Shown piece after piece: positions 23,330 to 31,644 of a stretch of 41,925 nt of DNA. The stretch spans positions 1 through 41,925 of the forward strand of contig JAEZTC010000015.1 of assembly GCA_023421675.1 (NCBI GenBank), given 5' to 3'. The translations under genes and the position numbers were made by a program. Positions within the stretch are counted from its first letter, which is position 1, and each line of letters opens with the position of its first letter. Below the pieces are notes generated by a model that was given only the letters and a program-made list of their open reading frames with translations, had not been told where the DNA came from and searched no databases. This stretch comes from Bacillota bacterium. Its GTDB lineage: Bacteria > Bacillota > Clostridia > Acetivibrionales > JANLFN01.

Positions 23330-25045
23330 ATGGACAGCAAAATAACCAGTATTAAGCTGCAGGTGGATGGAATGACCTGTGCAGGGTGCGAACTCCGTAT
23401 AGAAAATGCATTAAAAAAACTTAATGGTTTAACCAAAGTAAATGCTTCATATTCTAATGCCATAGTGACTATCAGTTATAGTTCCAGTATACTGGCACTC
23501 GACAAAATTATTGGGTCAATAGAGCAGTTAGACTATAAAATTAAAAATAAGCCAAAGGAACGTACTGCTGTGAACGTTAATAACTCCAGAAGTGTTATGC
23601 GTAAGGTGCTTCGGGTTAACAGCATGACAGGTTCAGACTGTGAATCGCTAATTGAAGGCAGTATTAAAAAGCTGAGTGGTGTGATAGATATTAATGTAAT
23701 GTTCAAAAGTTCAAATGCTTATGTAACATATGATTCCAATGTTATTACTCTTGAACAAATAGCAATGCACATTGAAAAACTAGGTTACAGCATAATAAAC
23801 AAGCCTCAGAACAGTGCTATTCTAGACGGCAGCGGCAAAAGGCCTAATGAAAAAGAATCCCTAAAGAAAAAGTCACAAATAAATCAAATTCTGGGTATAG
23901 GTATAATTGTACTTGCAGCTTACGTTATTATAAATAATGCAATTGGCTTCAATTTCAGCTTTATTCCCCAGATTAACCAGTCAATGGGCTACGGCATACT
24001 TTTCGTAGTAGGCTTAATAACATCAATTCATTGTGTTGCAATGTGCGGAGGTATAAACCTTTCCCAATGTGTTTCCTACAAGCAGCCAGAAAGAAATGAT
24101 GGCAAGCTTTCCAAACTTAAGCCGAGTCTTATGTATAATTTGGGGAGGGTCATTTCTTACACTTTAATAGGCGGATTGGTGGGAGCTTTAGGCTCTGCGG
24201 TAAGCTTCTCCAGCACAACTAAAGGGATAATTGGTATATTGGCTGGACTATTCATGGTAATAATGGGACTTAATATGCTTAACATTTTCCCATGGCTTAG
24301 AAAAATCAGTCCAAGAATGCCCAAGGTACTGGCTAAAAAAATTAATAATGGAAAGAAACAAAGAGGACCTCATGTAGTTGGCCTTTTGAACGGTTTGATG
24401 CCATGCGGTCCCCTGCAGTCAATGCAGTTATATGCATTGGGCACAGGAAGTTTCCTTGCCGGAGCATTGTCAATGTTTCTATTCAGTATAGGTACAATGC
24501 CTTTAATGTTTGGGTTTGGGGCGTTAGGCTCATTGCTCAATAGTAAGTTTACGCACAAAATGATGAAGGTCAGTGCAGCACTGGTTTTAATTCTTGGAAT
24601 TATAATGGTTAACAGAGGTCTTAACCTTTCAGGGGTTAATCTGGTTGCGTATGCAGCTCCTCAATCTGTCAGCTCTGAAAATATAGCAAAAATAGAGGGC
24701 GATGTCCAGGTAATAAATACAAGGCTTTTATCAAACAGCTATACACCAATCATTGTACAGAAAGGTATCCCGGTAAAGTGGGACATTAGTGCTGACAGTG
24801 GTGATATTAACGGTTGTAACGGTACTCTGGTTATTCCTGAATTCAATATAGTAAAACAGCTTGCGCCCGGAGATAATATAATTGAGTTTACACCTGATTC
24901 AGAAGGGAATATAACATATACATGCTCAATGGGTATGATAACAAGTGTTGTTAAAGTTGTTTCGGATGTTGCCAGTGTTTCAAACAGTGATATTGACGAG
25001 GCCAATAGTAGTTCCAACAGTGCTCCTGGGTGCTGCGTGAGATAA
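23330..25045 (+). CDS. Copper-handling fusion: two HMA domains, TauE/DsbD-like membrane core, cupredoxin-like tail
   Basis: 571 residues. HMA domain 1 (about 5-75) has the metal motif GMTCAGC (Cys 17 and 20). HMA domain 2 (about 90-160) has SMTGSDC, which lacks the first Cys. Residues ~185-455 are a membrane domain with GLITSIHCVAMCGGINLSQC and GLMPCGPLQSMQLYALGTGS, as in the TauE/SafE-DsbD-like family linked to heavy-metal genes. The C-terminal ~110 residues resemble a cupredoxin (GIPVKWDI...NGCNGTLVIPEF...TYTCSMGM) and end PGCCVR. GGAGG precedes the ATG. Likely role: moving or handing over copper across the membrane next to CopA (inference from family and context). Confidence 0.85.
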   Translation: MDSKITSIKLQVDGMTCAGCELRIENALKKLNGLTKVNASYSNAIVTISYSSSILALDKIIGSIEQLDYKIKNKPKERTAVNVNNSRSVMRKVLRVNSMTGSDCESLIEGSIKKLSGVIDINVMFKSSNAYVTYDSNVITLEQIAMHIEKLGYSIINKPQNSAILDGSGKRPNEKESLKKKSQINQILGIGIIVLAAYVIINNAIGFNFSFIPQINQSMGYGILFVVGLITSIHCVAMCGGINLSQCVSYKQPERNDGKLSKLKPSLMYNLGRVISYTLIGGLVGALGSAVSFSSTTKGIIGILAGLFMVIMGLNMLNIFPWLRKISPRMPKVLAKKINNGKKQRGPHVVGLLNGLMPCGPLQSMQLYALGTGSFLAGALSMFLFSIGTMPLMFGFGALGSLLNSKFTHKMMKVSAALVLILGIIMVNRGLNLSGVNLVAYAAPQSVSSENIAKIEGDVQVINTRLLSNSYTPIIVQKGIPVKWDISADSGDINGCNGTLVIPEFNIVKQLAPGDNIIEFTPDSEGNITYTCSMGMITSVVKVVSDVASVSNSDIDEANSSSNSAPGCCVR

Positions 25046-25059
25046 AGTCAAAGGCAGTG

Positions 25060-25087
25060 TACAATTTACAGTTTACAATGTACAGTT
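25060..25087. repeat. Four tandem 7-bp units (TACAATT type)
   Basis: The units TACAATT, TACAGTT, TACAATG and TACAGTT follow one another without gaps. The array lies in the 202-bp space between the copper fusion gene and copA. Confidence 0.75.
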
Positions 25088-25160
25088 AAAAGATAAGTTG
25101 AAAGGAAAGAGCTAGTTGACAGATGGCAAGAGGACAGTTAAAAGCAATTTATAAAGGCAA

Positions 25161-25190
25161 TTGAGAATTGAGAATGGAGAATTGAGAATT
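25161..25190. repeat. Four tandem 7-bp units (TTGAGAA type)
   Basis: The units TTGAGAA, TTGAGAA, TGGAGAA and TTGAGAA are followed by TT. A further single copy lies near 25211. It resembles the short tandem heptad repeats known from intergenic DNA of several bacterial groups; the function is unknown. Confidence 0.75.
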
Positions 25191-25247
25191 AAAGACCAAT
25201 AAAAGATAATTTGAGAATTACTTAGATAGATGTGGTAGTTAAGGGAG

Positions 25248-27728
25248 ATGAGAAGTTTGTTGCAGAAAACAACAATTAAAATATCCGGTATGTCATGTGC
25301 GGCTTGTGCTGCTAGAATTGAAAAGGGTTTAGCTAAGCTTGAAGGTGTTGATAAAACAAGCGTCAATTTTGCTGTTGAACGTGCTTCGGTTGAGTATGAT
25401 GACAAGCTTGTTGATATTGGCATGCTTGAGGAAACAGTTAAAAAGCTGGGTTATGATGTTGTTAAAGAAGAAGCCCCAAATGAAAATAAAATAGAATTGA
25501 AAGTTTCGGGTATGACTTGTGCAGCCTGTTCATCGAGGGTAGAAAGAAAGCTGTCCAGACTTGAAGGCGTTAGTAGGGCTTCTGTGAACCTGACGACCGA
25601 AAGAGCAAGTGTTGAGTATGATCCGTCCAAAATAAAAGTTTCCAGGATGATTAACGAAATAAAAGCTTTGGGTTATGGCGCAGAAAGGGCTGAAGAGGTT
25701 TCTGCAGACAGGGAAAAAGAACAGCGGGAAAAAGAAATCAAGAAGCTTAAAATTAGCCTTATAATTTCCATAATTCTTAGTTCGCCGCTCCTACTTGCTA
25801 TGCTTCTTTCAGTTATGGGGATTGAGATTCAATTTTTGCATAACCCATATTTTCAACTGATTATAGCAACACCAATTCAGTTTATAATCGGCTTTAGATT
25901 TTACAAGCATGCTTTTCTGGCCCTAAAAGCCAAGAGTGCAAACATGGATGTGCTTATATCCATGGGAACTTCTGCAGCCTATTTTTTCAGCCTCTATAAC
26001 GTGTTCTTTGAAGAGTTGCAGCATGGAATGATGAAAAGTTTATATTTTGAAGCGGCTGCAATTATTATAACACTTATATTACTAGGTAAATATTTTGAGG
26101 CAGTTGCAAAAGGCAAGACTTCTGAAGCAATAAAAAAGCTTATGGGGCTTCAGGCAAAAACAGCAAGGGTATTGCGGGAAGGAATGGAAACTGACATACC
26201 CATAGAGGAAGTTGAAACCGGTGACATAGTAATAGTAAGGCCTGGCGAAAAAATACCGGTAGACGGAAAAATTATAGAGGGTAACTCATCTGTAGATGAA
26301 GCAATGCTAACTGGTGAAAGTCTCCCTGTAGAAAAGAAGGCCGGAGATTCTGTAATAGGTGCGACAATAAATAAATATGGAACTTTCAGGTTTGAAGCAA
26401 CCAATGTGGGCAAGGACACTGCACTTTCACAAATTATCAAGATGGTTGAGGATGCTCAGGGTTCAAAGGCACCAATACAAAAAATTGCAGACAAGGTTTC
26501 GGGAATTTTTGTTCCAACAGTTGTAGGCATAGCATTGGTTACATTTGTAATATGGTATCTCATTACAGGAGACTTTTCCAAAGCAATAATAAGTGCTGTA
26601 GCTGTACTGGTAATAGCTTGCCCATGTGCATTGGGACTGGCTACTCCGACAGCAATAATGGTAGGAACCGGTAAGGGTGCGGAAAATGGAATACTAATAA
26701 AGGGCGGGGAACACCTTGAAACTGCATATAAGCTGAATGCGGTAGTGCTTGATAAAACAGGAACAATAACAAAAGGTGAGCCCGAAGTAACCGATGTTAT
26801 TTCTCTAGACAATCTTGACCAAAGTGAAGTATTGCAGCTTGCAGCAATTACTGAAAAAGCTTCGGAGCATCCGCTTGGTGTTGCAATTTATGAAAAAGGT
26901 AAGCAGCAATTTGGAAGTATACCAGATGCTGAAAAGTTTGAAGCAATTCCCGGCCGTGGAGTATTGTCTGTGGTAGAAGGAAAAACAATATACATTGGAA
27001 CAAGAAAGCTAATGAATGAAAAAAATATAGAGGTAGGAAGCCTGGAATCAACTATTACCAAGCTTGAGGACGAAGGAAAGACAGCAATGTTGATGGCAAT
27101 TGAAAACAAGCTGGAAGCAGTAATTGCTGTTGCTGATACATTAAAGGAAACTTCAAAGGAAGCAATAGACGACCTTGTTAATATGGGTATTGAGGTTTAC
27201 ATGATAACGGGCGACAATAAGCGTACCGCAAATGCTATTGCCAAACAGGTGGGTATTTCAAATGTACTTGCAGAGGTTCTTCCGGAGAATAAAGCTCAGG
27301 AAGTGGAAAAACTGAAATCTAAGGGGAAGGTTGTTGCCATGGTTGGTGACGGCATAAATGATGCACCTGCGCTTGCCACCTCAGACATTGGAATGGCAAT
27401 AGGTACCGGTACTGATGTGGCTATAGAAGCTGCGGATATAACGCTTATGAGGGGTGATTTGAGGACCATACCGGCAGCAATTAGGCTTTCCAGAAAAACA
27501 ATGAAGAAAATAAAACAAAACCTATTCTGGGCCTTCTTTTATAATGTAATAGGTATTCCTTTTGCAGCACTGGGATTACTTAATCCTATGATAGCAGGCG
27601 GAGCAATGGCGTTCAGTTCGGTGTCGGTTGTAGCAAATTCGCTTAGCTTGAAGGGCTTTGATCCATCTGGCAATACAGGAAAGTATATTGACACTGATGA
27701 ATGGTCAAAGCAGGAATGGGAATATTAA
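25248..27728 (+). CDS. copA: Copper-translocating P1B-type ATPase
   Basis: 826 residues. Two intact HMA domains (CAAC at residues 17-20 and 91-94), about eight membrane segments, the TGES actuator loop, the CPC ion-binding motif (458-460), DKTGT with the phosphorylated Asp (502), SEHPLG (nucleotide-binding His), GDGINDAPA, and the MAFSSVSVVANSL motif in the last helix. This set is that of Cu(+)-exporting P1B-1 pumps at the plasma membrane. The ATG at 25248 is very close to AAGGGAG; an in-frame TTG at 25257 is an alternative start. It is followed by its likely two-component regulator. Confidence 0.95.
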   Translation: MRSLLQKTTIKISGMSCAACAARIEKGLAKLEGVDKTSVNFAVERASVEYDDKLVDIGMLEETVKKLGYDVVKEEAPNENKIELKVSGMTCAACSSRVERKLSRLEGVSRASVNLTTERASVEYDPSKIKVSRMINEIKALGYGAERAEEVSADREKEQREKEIKKLKISLIISIILSSPLLLAMLLSVMGIEIQFLHNPYFQLIIATPIQFIIGFRFYKHAFLALKAKSANMDVLISMGTSAAYFFSLYNVFFEELQHGMMKSLYFEAAAIIITLILLGKYFEAVAKGKTSEAIKKLMGLQAKTARVLREGMETDIPIEEVETGDIVIVRPGEKIPVDGKIIEGNSSVDEAMLTGESLPVEKKAGDSVIGATINKYGTFRFEATNVGKDTALSQIIKMVEDAQGSKAPIQKIADKVSGIFVPTVVGIALVTFVIWYLITGDFSKAIISAVAVLVIACPCALGLATPTAIMVGTGKGAENGILIKGGEHLETAYKLNAVVLDKTGTITKGEPEVTDVISLDNLDQSEVLQLAAITEKASEHPLGVAIYEKGKQQFGSIPDAEKFEAIPGRGVLSVVEGKTIYIGTRKLMNEKNIEVGSLESTITKLEDEGKTAMLMAIENKLEAVIAVADTLKETSKEAIDDLVNMGIEVYMITGDNKRTANAIAKQVGISNVLAEVLPENKAQEVEKLKSKGKVVAMVGDGINDAPALATSDIGMAIGTGTDVAIEAADITLMRGDLRTIPAAIRLSRKTMKKIKQNLFWAFFYNVIGIPFAALGLLNPMIAGGAMAFSSVSVVANSLSLKGFDPSGNTGKYIDTDEWSKQEWEY

Positions 27729-27746
27729 ATTATCAATTCATTTAGG

Positions 27747-27770
27747 GCTCCTTTTTAGGAGCTTTAAATT
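27747..27770 (+). terminator. Weak terminator or attenuator after copA
   Basis: GCTCCT (27747-27752) pairs with AGGAGC (27757-27762), with the tail TTTAAATTT. It lies only ~18 bp before the response-regulator start, so it may only partly stop transcription from copA. Confidence 0.55.
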
Positions 27771-27787
27771 TAAATATAGGAGACTTA

Positions 27788-28489
27788 ATGTTTACTGAGA
27801 ATAAAAGAATTTTAGTTGTAGACGACGAACCCAAAATTGCTGAAGTTGTTGCATCTTATCTCGAAAACAGCGGGTTTTCAGTAATAAGAGCCAGCAATGG
27901 ACAGCAGGCTTTGGATGTATGTAGTAAGGCAATACCTTCGCTTATTATTCTGGACTTAATGCTTCCGGATATGTCGGGTGAAGAAGTTTGCAGAATACTT
28001 AGAAAAAAAACCAGGATTCCCATTATTATGCTTACGGCAAAGGTTGAAGAAAGCAGTATACTTGAAGGTCTTGACATTGGTGCGGATGATTATATTACAA
28101 AACCTTTCAGCCCAAAACAGCTTGTAGCGAGGGTACTTGCCGTATTACGCCGCTCTGACAGTGAAATTGCACCTTTGGCAAATATCATGTCCTTTTTTAA
28201 CGACGATATTGTAATAAACACTAATGAATCTGAGGTCCGAAAAAAGGGGGAGAAAGTGAGCCTTACACCAAACGAATATAAATTACTTATGACCTTTGTT
28301 AAGTTCCCTAAAAAAATTTTTACACGTGAAGAGCTCATAGATATAGTACTAGGGGACGATTTCGACGGCTATGACAGGATAATTGATACTCATGTAAAGA
28401 ACATACGTCAAAAGATAGAATCAGATCCTAAAAATCCTGTATATATTGTTACAGCTCATGGCCTCGGCTATAGATTTGGTGGTGAGTAA
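27788..28489 (+). CDS. OmpR-family response regulator
   Basis: 233 residues. The receiver domain (residues ~7-120) has RILVVDDEP, the phosphorylated Asp 56 in LIILDLMLPD and Lys in DDYITKPFSP. The winged-helix DNA-binding domain covers about 130-233 (LTPNEYKLLMTF, RIIDTHVKNIRQKIE, GLGYRFGG). The kinase gene starts 5 bp after its stop. By context it should control copper genes; the shared ATCTTCA boxes before the copper fusion gene and the DUF6803-like gene are candidate targets (inference). Confidence 0.93.
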   Translation: MFTENKRILVVDDEPKIAEVVASYLENSGFSVIRASNGQQALDVCSKAIPSLIILDLMLPDMSGEEVCRILRKKTRIPIIMLTAKVEESSILEGLDIGADDYITKPFSPKQLVARVLAVLRRSDSEIAPLANIMSFFNDDIVINTNESEVRKKGEKVSLTPNEYKLLMTFVKFPKKIFTREELIDIVLGDDFDGYDRIIDTHVKNIRQKIESDPKNPVYIVTAHGLGYRFGGE

Positions 28490-28494
28490 ACAGC

Positions 28495-29880
28495 ATGAAG
28501 CTCAATCTTAGAATAAAGCTTTCAGCATCTTACTTGTTTGTTGCACTACTTTTAGTAGTGCTGATAAGTGTTGCGGCTAACGTTTTACTTGAGAAACAGT
28601 TTAAAAACTATATAATAAAACAACTGGATCAAAGAAGTAATCAATATATTTCTGTAATAGGACAACAGTACTCACCCGAGAACGGATGGAACAGCAGCCT
28701 TGTTGAAAATGTTGGACTAACTGCTTTAGAGCAGGGCATGATCTTAAAAGTAAAGGATATAAACGGCAATACAATATGGGATGCTACAACCCACAATGGC
28801 GGGCTATGTACAGAAATGCTCAATCATATGTCAAAAAATATGCAAAGCCATTACCCGGATTTTAAAGGCGGTTACCAGGAAAACAGCTTCCCGGTCAGCA
28901 GAAATAGTGTCAGGATAGGAACTGTCAATATAGGTTTTTACGGGCCATTTTACTTTAACGATAATGATCTTGCCTTTATAACTACTTTAAATAAATTATT
29001 GATTGGTATAGGAATTATTTCACTTATGCTTGCAGTTATTCTTGGTACTTATATGTCAAAGAGGCTGAGCAGGCCTATATCAAGGGTAATAAACTCAGCT
29101 CAGCAAATTTCAAAAGGCTATTTTAGCGGCAGAATTGATGAGGATTCAACCACTGAGGAAATTATTCAATTGACAACAGCTGTAAACAATATGGCAGAAT
29201 CTCTTGAAAATCAAGAGGCTCTCAGAAAGCGAATGTCTGCTGATGTTGCTCATGAACTCAGGACTCCTATTGCAACACTGCAAAGCCATATGGAAGCAAT
29301 GGTTGACGGTATATGGGCAGCCGATACTGAGAGATTAAAAAGCTGTCATGAAGAGATAGTCAGAATAAGTAAGCTTGTTGGAAACCTTGAAACTCTTGCA
29401 AGATATGAAAGTGAGAATCTTGTTCTGAACAAGGTCGTTTTTGATATTTCAGAGCTGGTTCAAAGTATAATTACCAATTTTGAACCGGAATATTTGAAAA
29501 AAGGCATAGAACTTGAATTCTATGGAGATGCAGTGAAAACATATGCCGATAGGGATAAAATCAGCCAGGTAATAATTAATCTTGTTTCAAATTCATTAAA
29601 ATATACAAACCCAGGTGGTAAGGTAGATGTTGAAATTCATGAATATGAATATGAATGTGTTATAGAGGTCAGAGATTCAGGAATTGGTATCCCCCCTGAA
29701 GATTTAAAGTATATTTTTGAAAGATTTTATAGAGCGGATAAATCCCGAAACAGGCTTACAGGTGGTTCAGGGATAGGGCTTGCAATAGTGAAGTCAATAG
29801 TCGAGGCACATAAGGGCAATGTCAAGGTGAGAAGTGAATTGAACAAGGGTTCTGAATTCACTGTGATACTACCCAAATAA
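28495..29880 (+). CDS. Membrane sensor histidine kinase
   Basis: 461 residues. Membrane segment 1 is about 10-32, an extracellular sensor region ~35-160, membrane segment 2 ~163-185, HAMP ~186-240, and HisKA with phosphorylated His 253 (DVAHELRTP). The HATPase domain has NLVSNSLKYT, DSGIGIPPEDL and GGSGIGLAI. The sensor region has Met/His-containing stretches (TEMLNHMSKNMQSHY), which could bind copper or silver, but this is only suggestive. It pairs with the response regulator immediately upstream. Confidence 0.93.
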   Translation: MKLNLRIKLSASYLFVALLLVVLISVAANVLLEKQFKNYIIKQLDQRSNQYISVIGQQYSPENGWNSSLVENVGLTALEQGMILKVKDINGNTIWDATTHNGGLCTEMLNHMSKNMQSHYPDFKGGYQENSFPVSRNSVRIGTVNIGFYGPFYFNDNDLAFITTLNKLLIGIGIISLMLAVILGTYMSKRLSRPISRVINSAQQISKGYFSGRIDEDSTTEEIIQLTTAVNNMAESLENQEALRKRMSADVAHELRTPIATLQSHMEAMVDGIWAADTERLKSCHEEIVRISKLVGNLETLARYESENLVLNKVVFDISELVQSIITNFEPEYLKKGIELEFYGDAVKTYADRDKISQVIINLVSNSLKYTNPGGKVDVEIHEYEYECVIEVRDSGIGIPPEDLKYIFERFYRADKSRNRLTGGSGIGLAIVKSIVEAHKGNVKVRSELNKGSEFTVILPK

Positions 29881-29894
29881 TAAACAAAGTGAAA

Positions 29895-29929
29895 ATCTTC
29901 ATAAAATCTTCAAACATGTTGAATATAAT
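29895..29929 (+). promoter_or_regulatory. Putative response-regulator box and promoter of the DUF6803-like gene
   Basis: Two ATCTTCA repeats (29895-29901, 29906-29912) are 11 bp apart and overlap the expected -35. The -10 TATAAT (29924-29929) starts 18 bp after the second repeat. The arrangement is the same as at 23258-23292. Confidence 0.65.
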
Positions 29930-29971
29930 GCGGATATACAAGTAAATTCAATGATAAAGGAGACACGAGCA

Positions 29972-30451
29972 ATGCAGGAAATGACACATTATATGGAACT
30001 GCTTGCAACAAATCAACCATGGAATCTATTGGTTTTTATGGCAATTCCGGTTATTTGTGCAGAAACACTTGCAATAACAGAACTGATTCTTTTATTCAGT
30101 AGAAAGCTTAATGGGTTGACCAGAAAGATTAATAAAGTTACAGGTTTATTTGCAGGACTTTATTTCTTGGGTATTTTTGTTTATCTGCTCATCACTGCAG
30201 TTGTACCTTTAACTACCGGTGGGGATTGGAGAGGTTTTGCAGATGTAACTGCAGTAGGTTTTTATCTGTTAGGTGTAATACCGCTTTTCGGCATAAGTCT
30301 TCTTGAAATGGGTATAATCGGAAGAAGAAAGAATGAAGTTGAAAAGCTTAAGCTTCATTCAATATTTGTAGGCATATTCCTGGTAGTGGCTCATGTGGCT
30401 ATGATATTTGGTATGCTTAATCCAAACCTTTTTAGTATGAGCCATATGTAA
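29972..30451 (+). CDS. DUF6803-like integral membrane protein
   Basis: 159 residues from the ATG at 29972. The ribosome site AAAGGAG is 9 bp upstream, and an in-frame ATG at 29951 lies before it and is rejected. About four membrane segments (roughly 25-45, 58-80, 95-118 and 128-150), with the soluble linker RRKNEVEKLKLH and a Met/His-rich C-terminus (NLFSMSHM). It resembles the DUF6803 family as I know it; function unknown. The copper-type promoter boxes and the Met/His tail fit a copper-related role (inference). Confidence 0.75.
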   Translation: MQEMTHYMELLATNQPWNLLVFMAIPVICAETLAITELILLFSRKLNGLTRKINKVTGLFAGLYFLGIFVYLLITAVVPLTTGGDWRGFADVTAVGFYLLGVIPLFGISLLEMGIIGRRKNEVEKLKLHSIFVGIFLVVAHVAMIFGMLNPNLFSMSHM

Positions 30452-30466
30452 TCCGAAGATTGAATG

Positions 30467-30492
30467 GGCAGGTAAATAAACCTGCCTATTTT
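30467..30492 (+). terminator. Terminator after the DUF6803-like gene
   Basis: GGCAGGT (30467-30473) pairs with ACCTGCC (30480-30486) across AAATAA, and TATTTTATTT follows. Confidence 0.9.
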
Positions 30493-30612
30493 ATTTGGAA
30501 TTAAAATGGGGCGGGTTAATTTTCCACTCCTTTTTATACCGAAAAGTCACTTACATATGATTACAGTATAGAAACAGTAAAGAAATGAGATTTATAAACT
30601 GAGGTGATTTTT

Positions 30613-30855
30613 ATGATGGGCTATTATGGTTATGGAATGATGGGTTACGGAATGATAATGATGGCTGTTATGGGTATAATAGCTGTTTTGGTTATAGTCG
30701 CTTTGGTAAAATATATACAGCGCTCCAGCAGGAATCATACAAGCAGCAATTTAATTAGCAACAATGCTCTTTCAATACTAAATGAGAGGTATGCAAAGGG
30801 TGAAATTTCCGATGAAGAATACCAGAAAAAGAAAACAGAAATATTAAGAAGATAG
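30613..30855 (+). CDS. Small SHOCT-domain membrane protein
   Basis: 80 residues from the ATG at 30613, 6 bp after GAGGTGA; the in-frame GTG at 30604 is inside that ribosome site. The N-terminus is Met/Tyr/Gly-rich (MMGYYGYGMMGYGMIMM) and leads into one membrane segment (about 15-35). The C-terminus ALSILNERYAKGEISDEEYQKKKTEIL is a SHOCT motif (PF09851). Such small proteins are common in metal-resistance clusters. The Met-rich N-terminus could contact copper (inference). Confidence 0.85.
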   Translation: MMGYYGYGMMGYGMIMMAVMGIIAVLVIVALVKYIQRSSRNHTSSNLISNNALSILNERYAKGEISDEEYQKKKTEILRR

Positions 30856-30861
30856 TAAATT

Positions 30862-30886
30862 GAGCAGCTGTTCAGGCTGCTCTTTA
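30862..30886 (+). terminator. Terminator after the SHOCT gene
   Basis: GAGCAGC (30862-30868) pairs with GCTGCTC (30876-30882) and TTTAT follows. It closes the copper island. Confidence 0.88.
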
Positions 30887-30932
30887 TACTTTAAGGCAAC
30901 ATAAGATTTTCAATCCGCAAGAATCATTTGAT

Positions 30933-30988
30933 TTGACAAAATTTGATTTACGAATTATAATCTATTAAAAGCGAACGATAAATTCGCT
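30933..30988 (+). promoter_or_regulatory. Promoter and likely operator of the TetR gene
   Basis: TTGACA (30933-30938) and TATAAT (30956-30961) have the ideal 17-bp spacing. Just downstream the inverted repeat AGCGAA (30970-30975) with TTCGCT (30983-30988) overlaps the transcription start, as expected for TetR autorepression. The regulator assignment is inference. Confidence 0.75.
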
Positions 30989-31003
30989 ATTGAGGTGAAA
31001 AGT

Positions 31004-31624
31004 ATGGTGCAATATAAAAAGGACGACATTAAGAAAAAAATAGATAATGCAGCATTATATGTTTTTGCAGAAAAAGGTTATAAAGATACTGGTATTTCCG
31101 ACATTGCCAAAAAGGCACATGTATCGGTGGGTAATATATATCGCTATTATAAAGGGAAAGATGACATCTTTTATTCTTCAATAGTACAGCCGGATTTCAT
31201 TGATATGTTTAAAAGTATTACTCTAAAGAAAATTAGTTCTGCAAAGGATACAATGCCAGGCTTAAGTGAAGGTTCTCAGTCTCATTTGTTTTTTTTAATG
31301 AATGAGGAATTTATTGAGTTTATTATTTCGAATCGCGAAAGAATGCTGATAATTTTCAATGGGGCCAAGGGCACAAGATATGAACCGGTGAAAAATGAAA
31401 TAATTGATTACTTAATAAAAACAGTTAAAGAAAATTACTCTAAACAGGATAACAAGGTAATATTCGACATTAAAAATGAAGCTGTTATCAGGACGATATA
31501 TATAAAATTTATTGAGATGATGATGGATGTTTTAAAGGAATCAAGTACCCCTACCGAAATAAAAAGCTCATTAAACATAATTAACACTTACCATTTGTTT
31601 GGAGTTACAAACTTATTTAATTAG
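31004..31624 (+). CDS. TetR-family transcriptional regulator
   Basis: 206 residues from the ATG at 31004, with GAGGTG upstream; the in-frame GTG at 30995 lies in the ribosome site. The N-terminal domain (KIDNAALYVFAEKGYKDTGISDIAKKAHVSVGNIYRYYKGKDDIFY, about 10-55) is the TetR helix-turn-helix. The C-terminal ligand domain is not assignable. The EFR1-type gene starts 20 bp downstream and is probably co-transcribed and co-regulated. Confidence 0.92.
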   Translation: MVQYKKDDIKKKIDNAALYVFAEKGYKDTGISDIAKKAHVSVGNIYRYYKGKDDIFYSSIVQPDFIDMFKSITLKKISSAKDTMPGLSEGSQSHLFFLMNEEFIEFIISNRERMLIIFNGAKGTRYEPVKNEIIDYLIKTVKENYSKQDNKVIFDIKNEAVIRTIYIKFIEMMMDVLKESSTPTEIKSSLNIINTYHLFGVTNLFN

Positions 31625-31644
31625 ATTATGAGGAGTTGAAAGTG

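Noticed and set aside
25060..25190. The short repeats before copA considered as a CRISPR array.
   Set aside because: The units are 7 bp and directly tandem with no spacers, and there are no cas genes in the window.
25112..25423. A 103-codon minus-strand ORF spanning the heptad array and the start of copA.
   Set aside because: It is antisense to the copA HMA domain and its remaining part is repeat-derived; there is no ribosome site.
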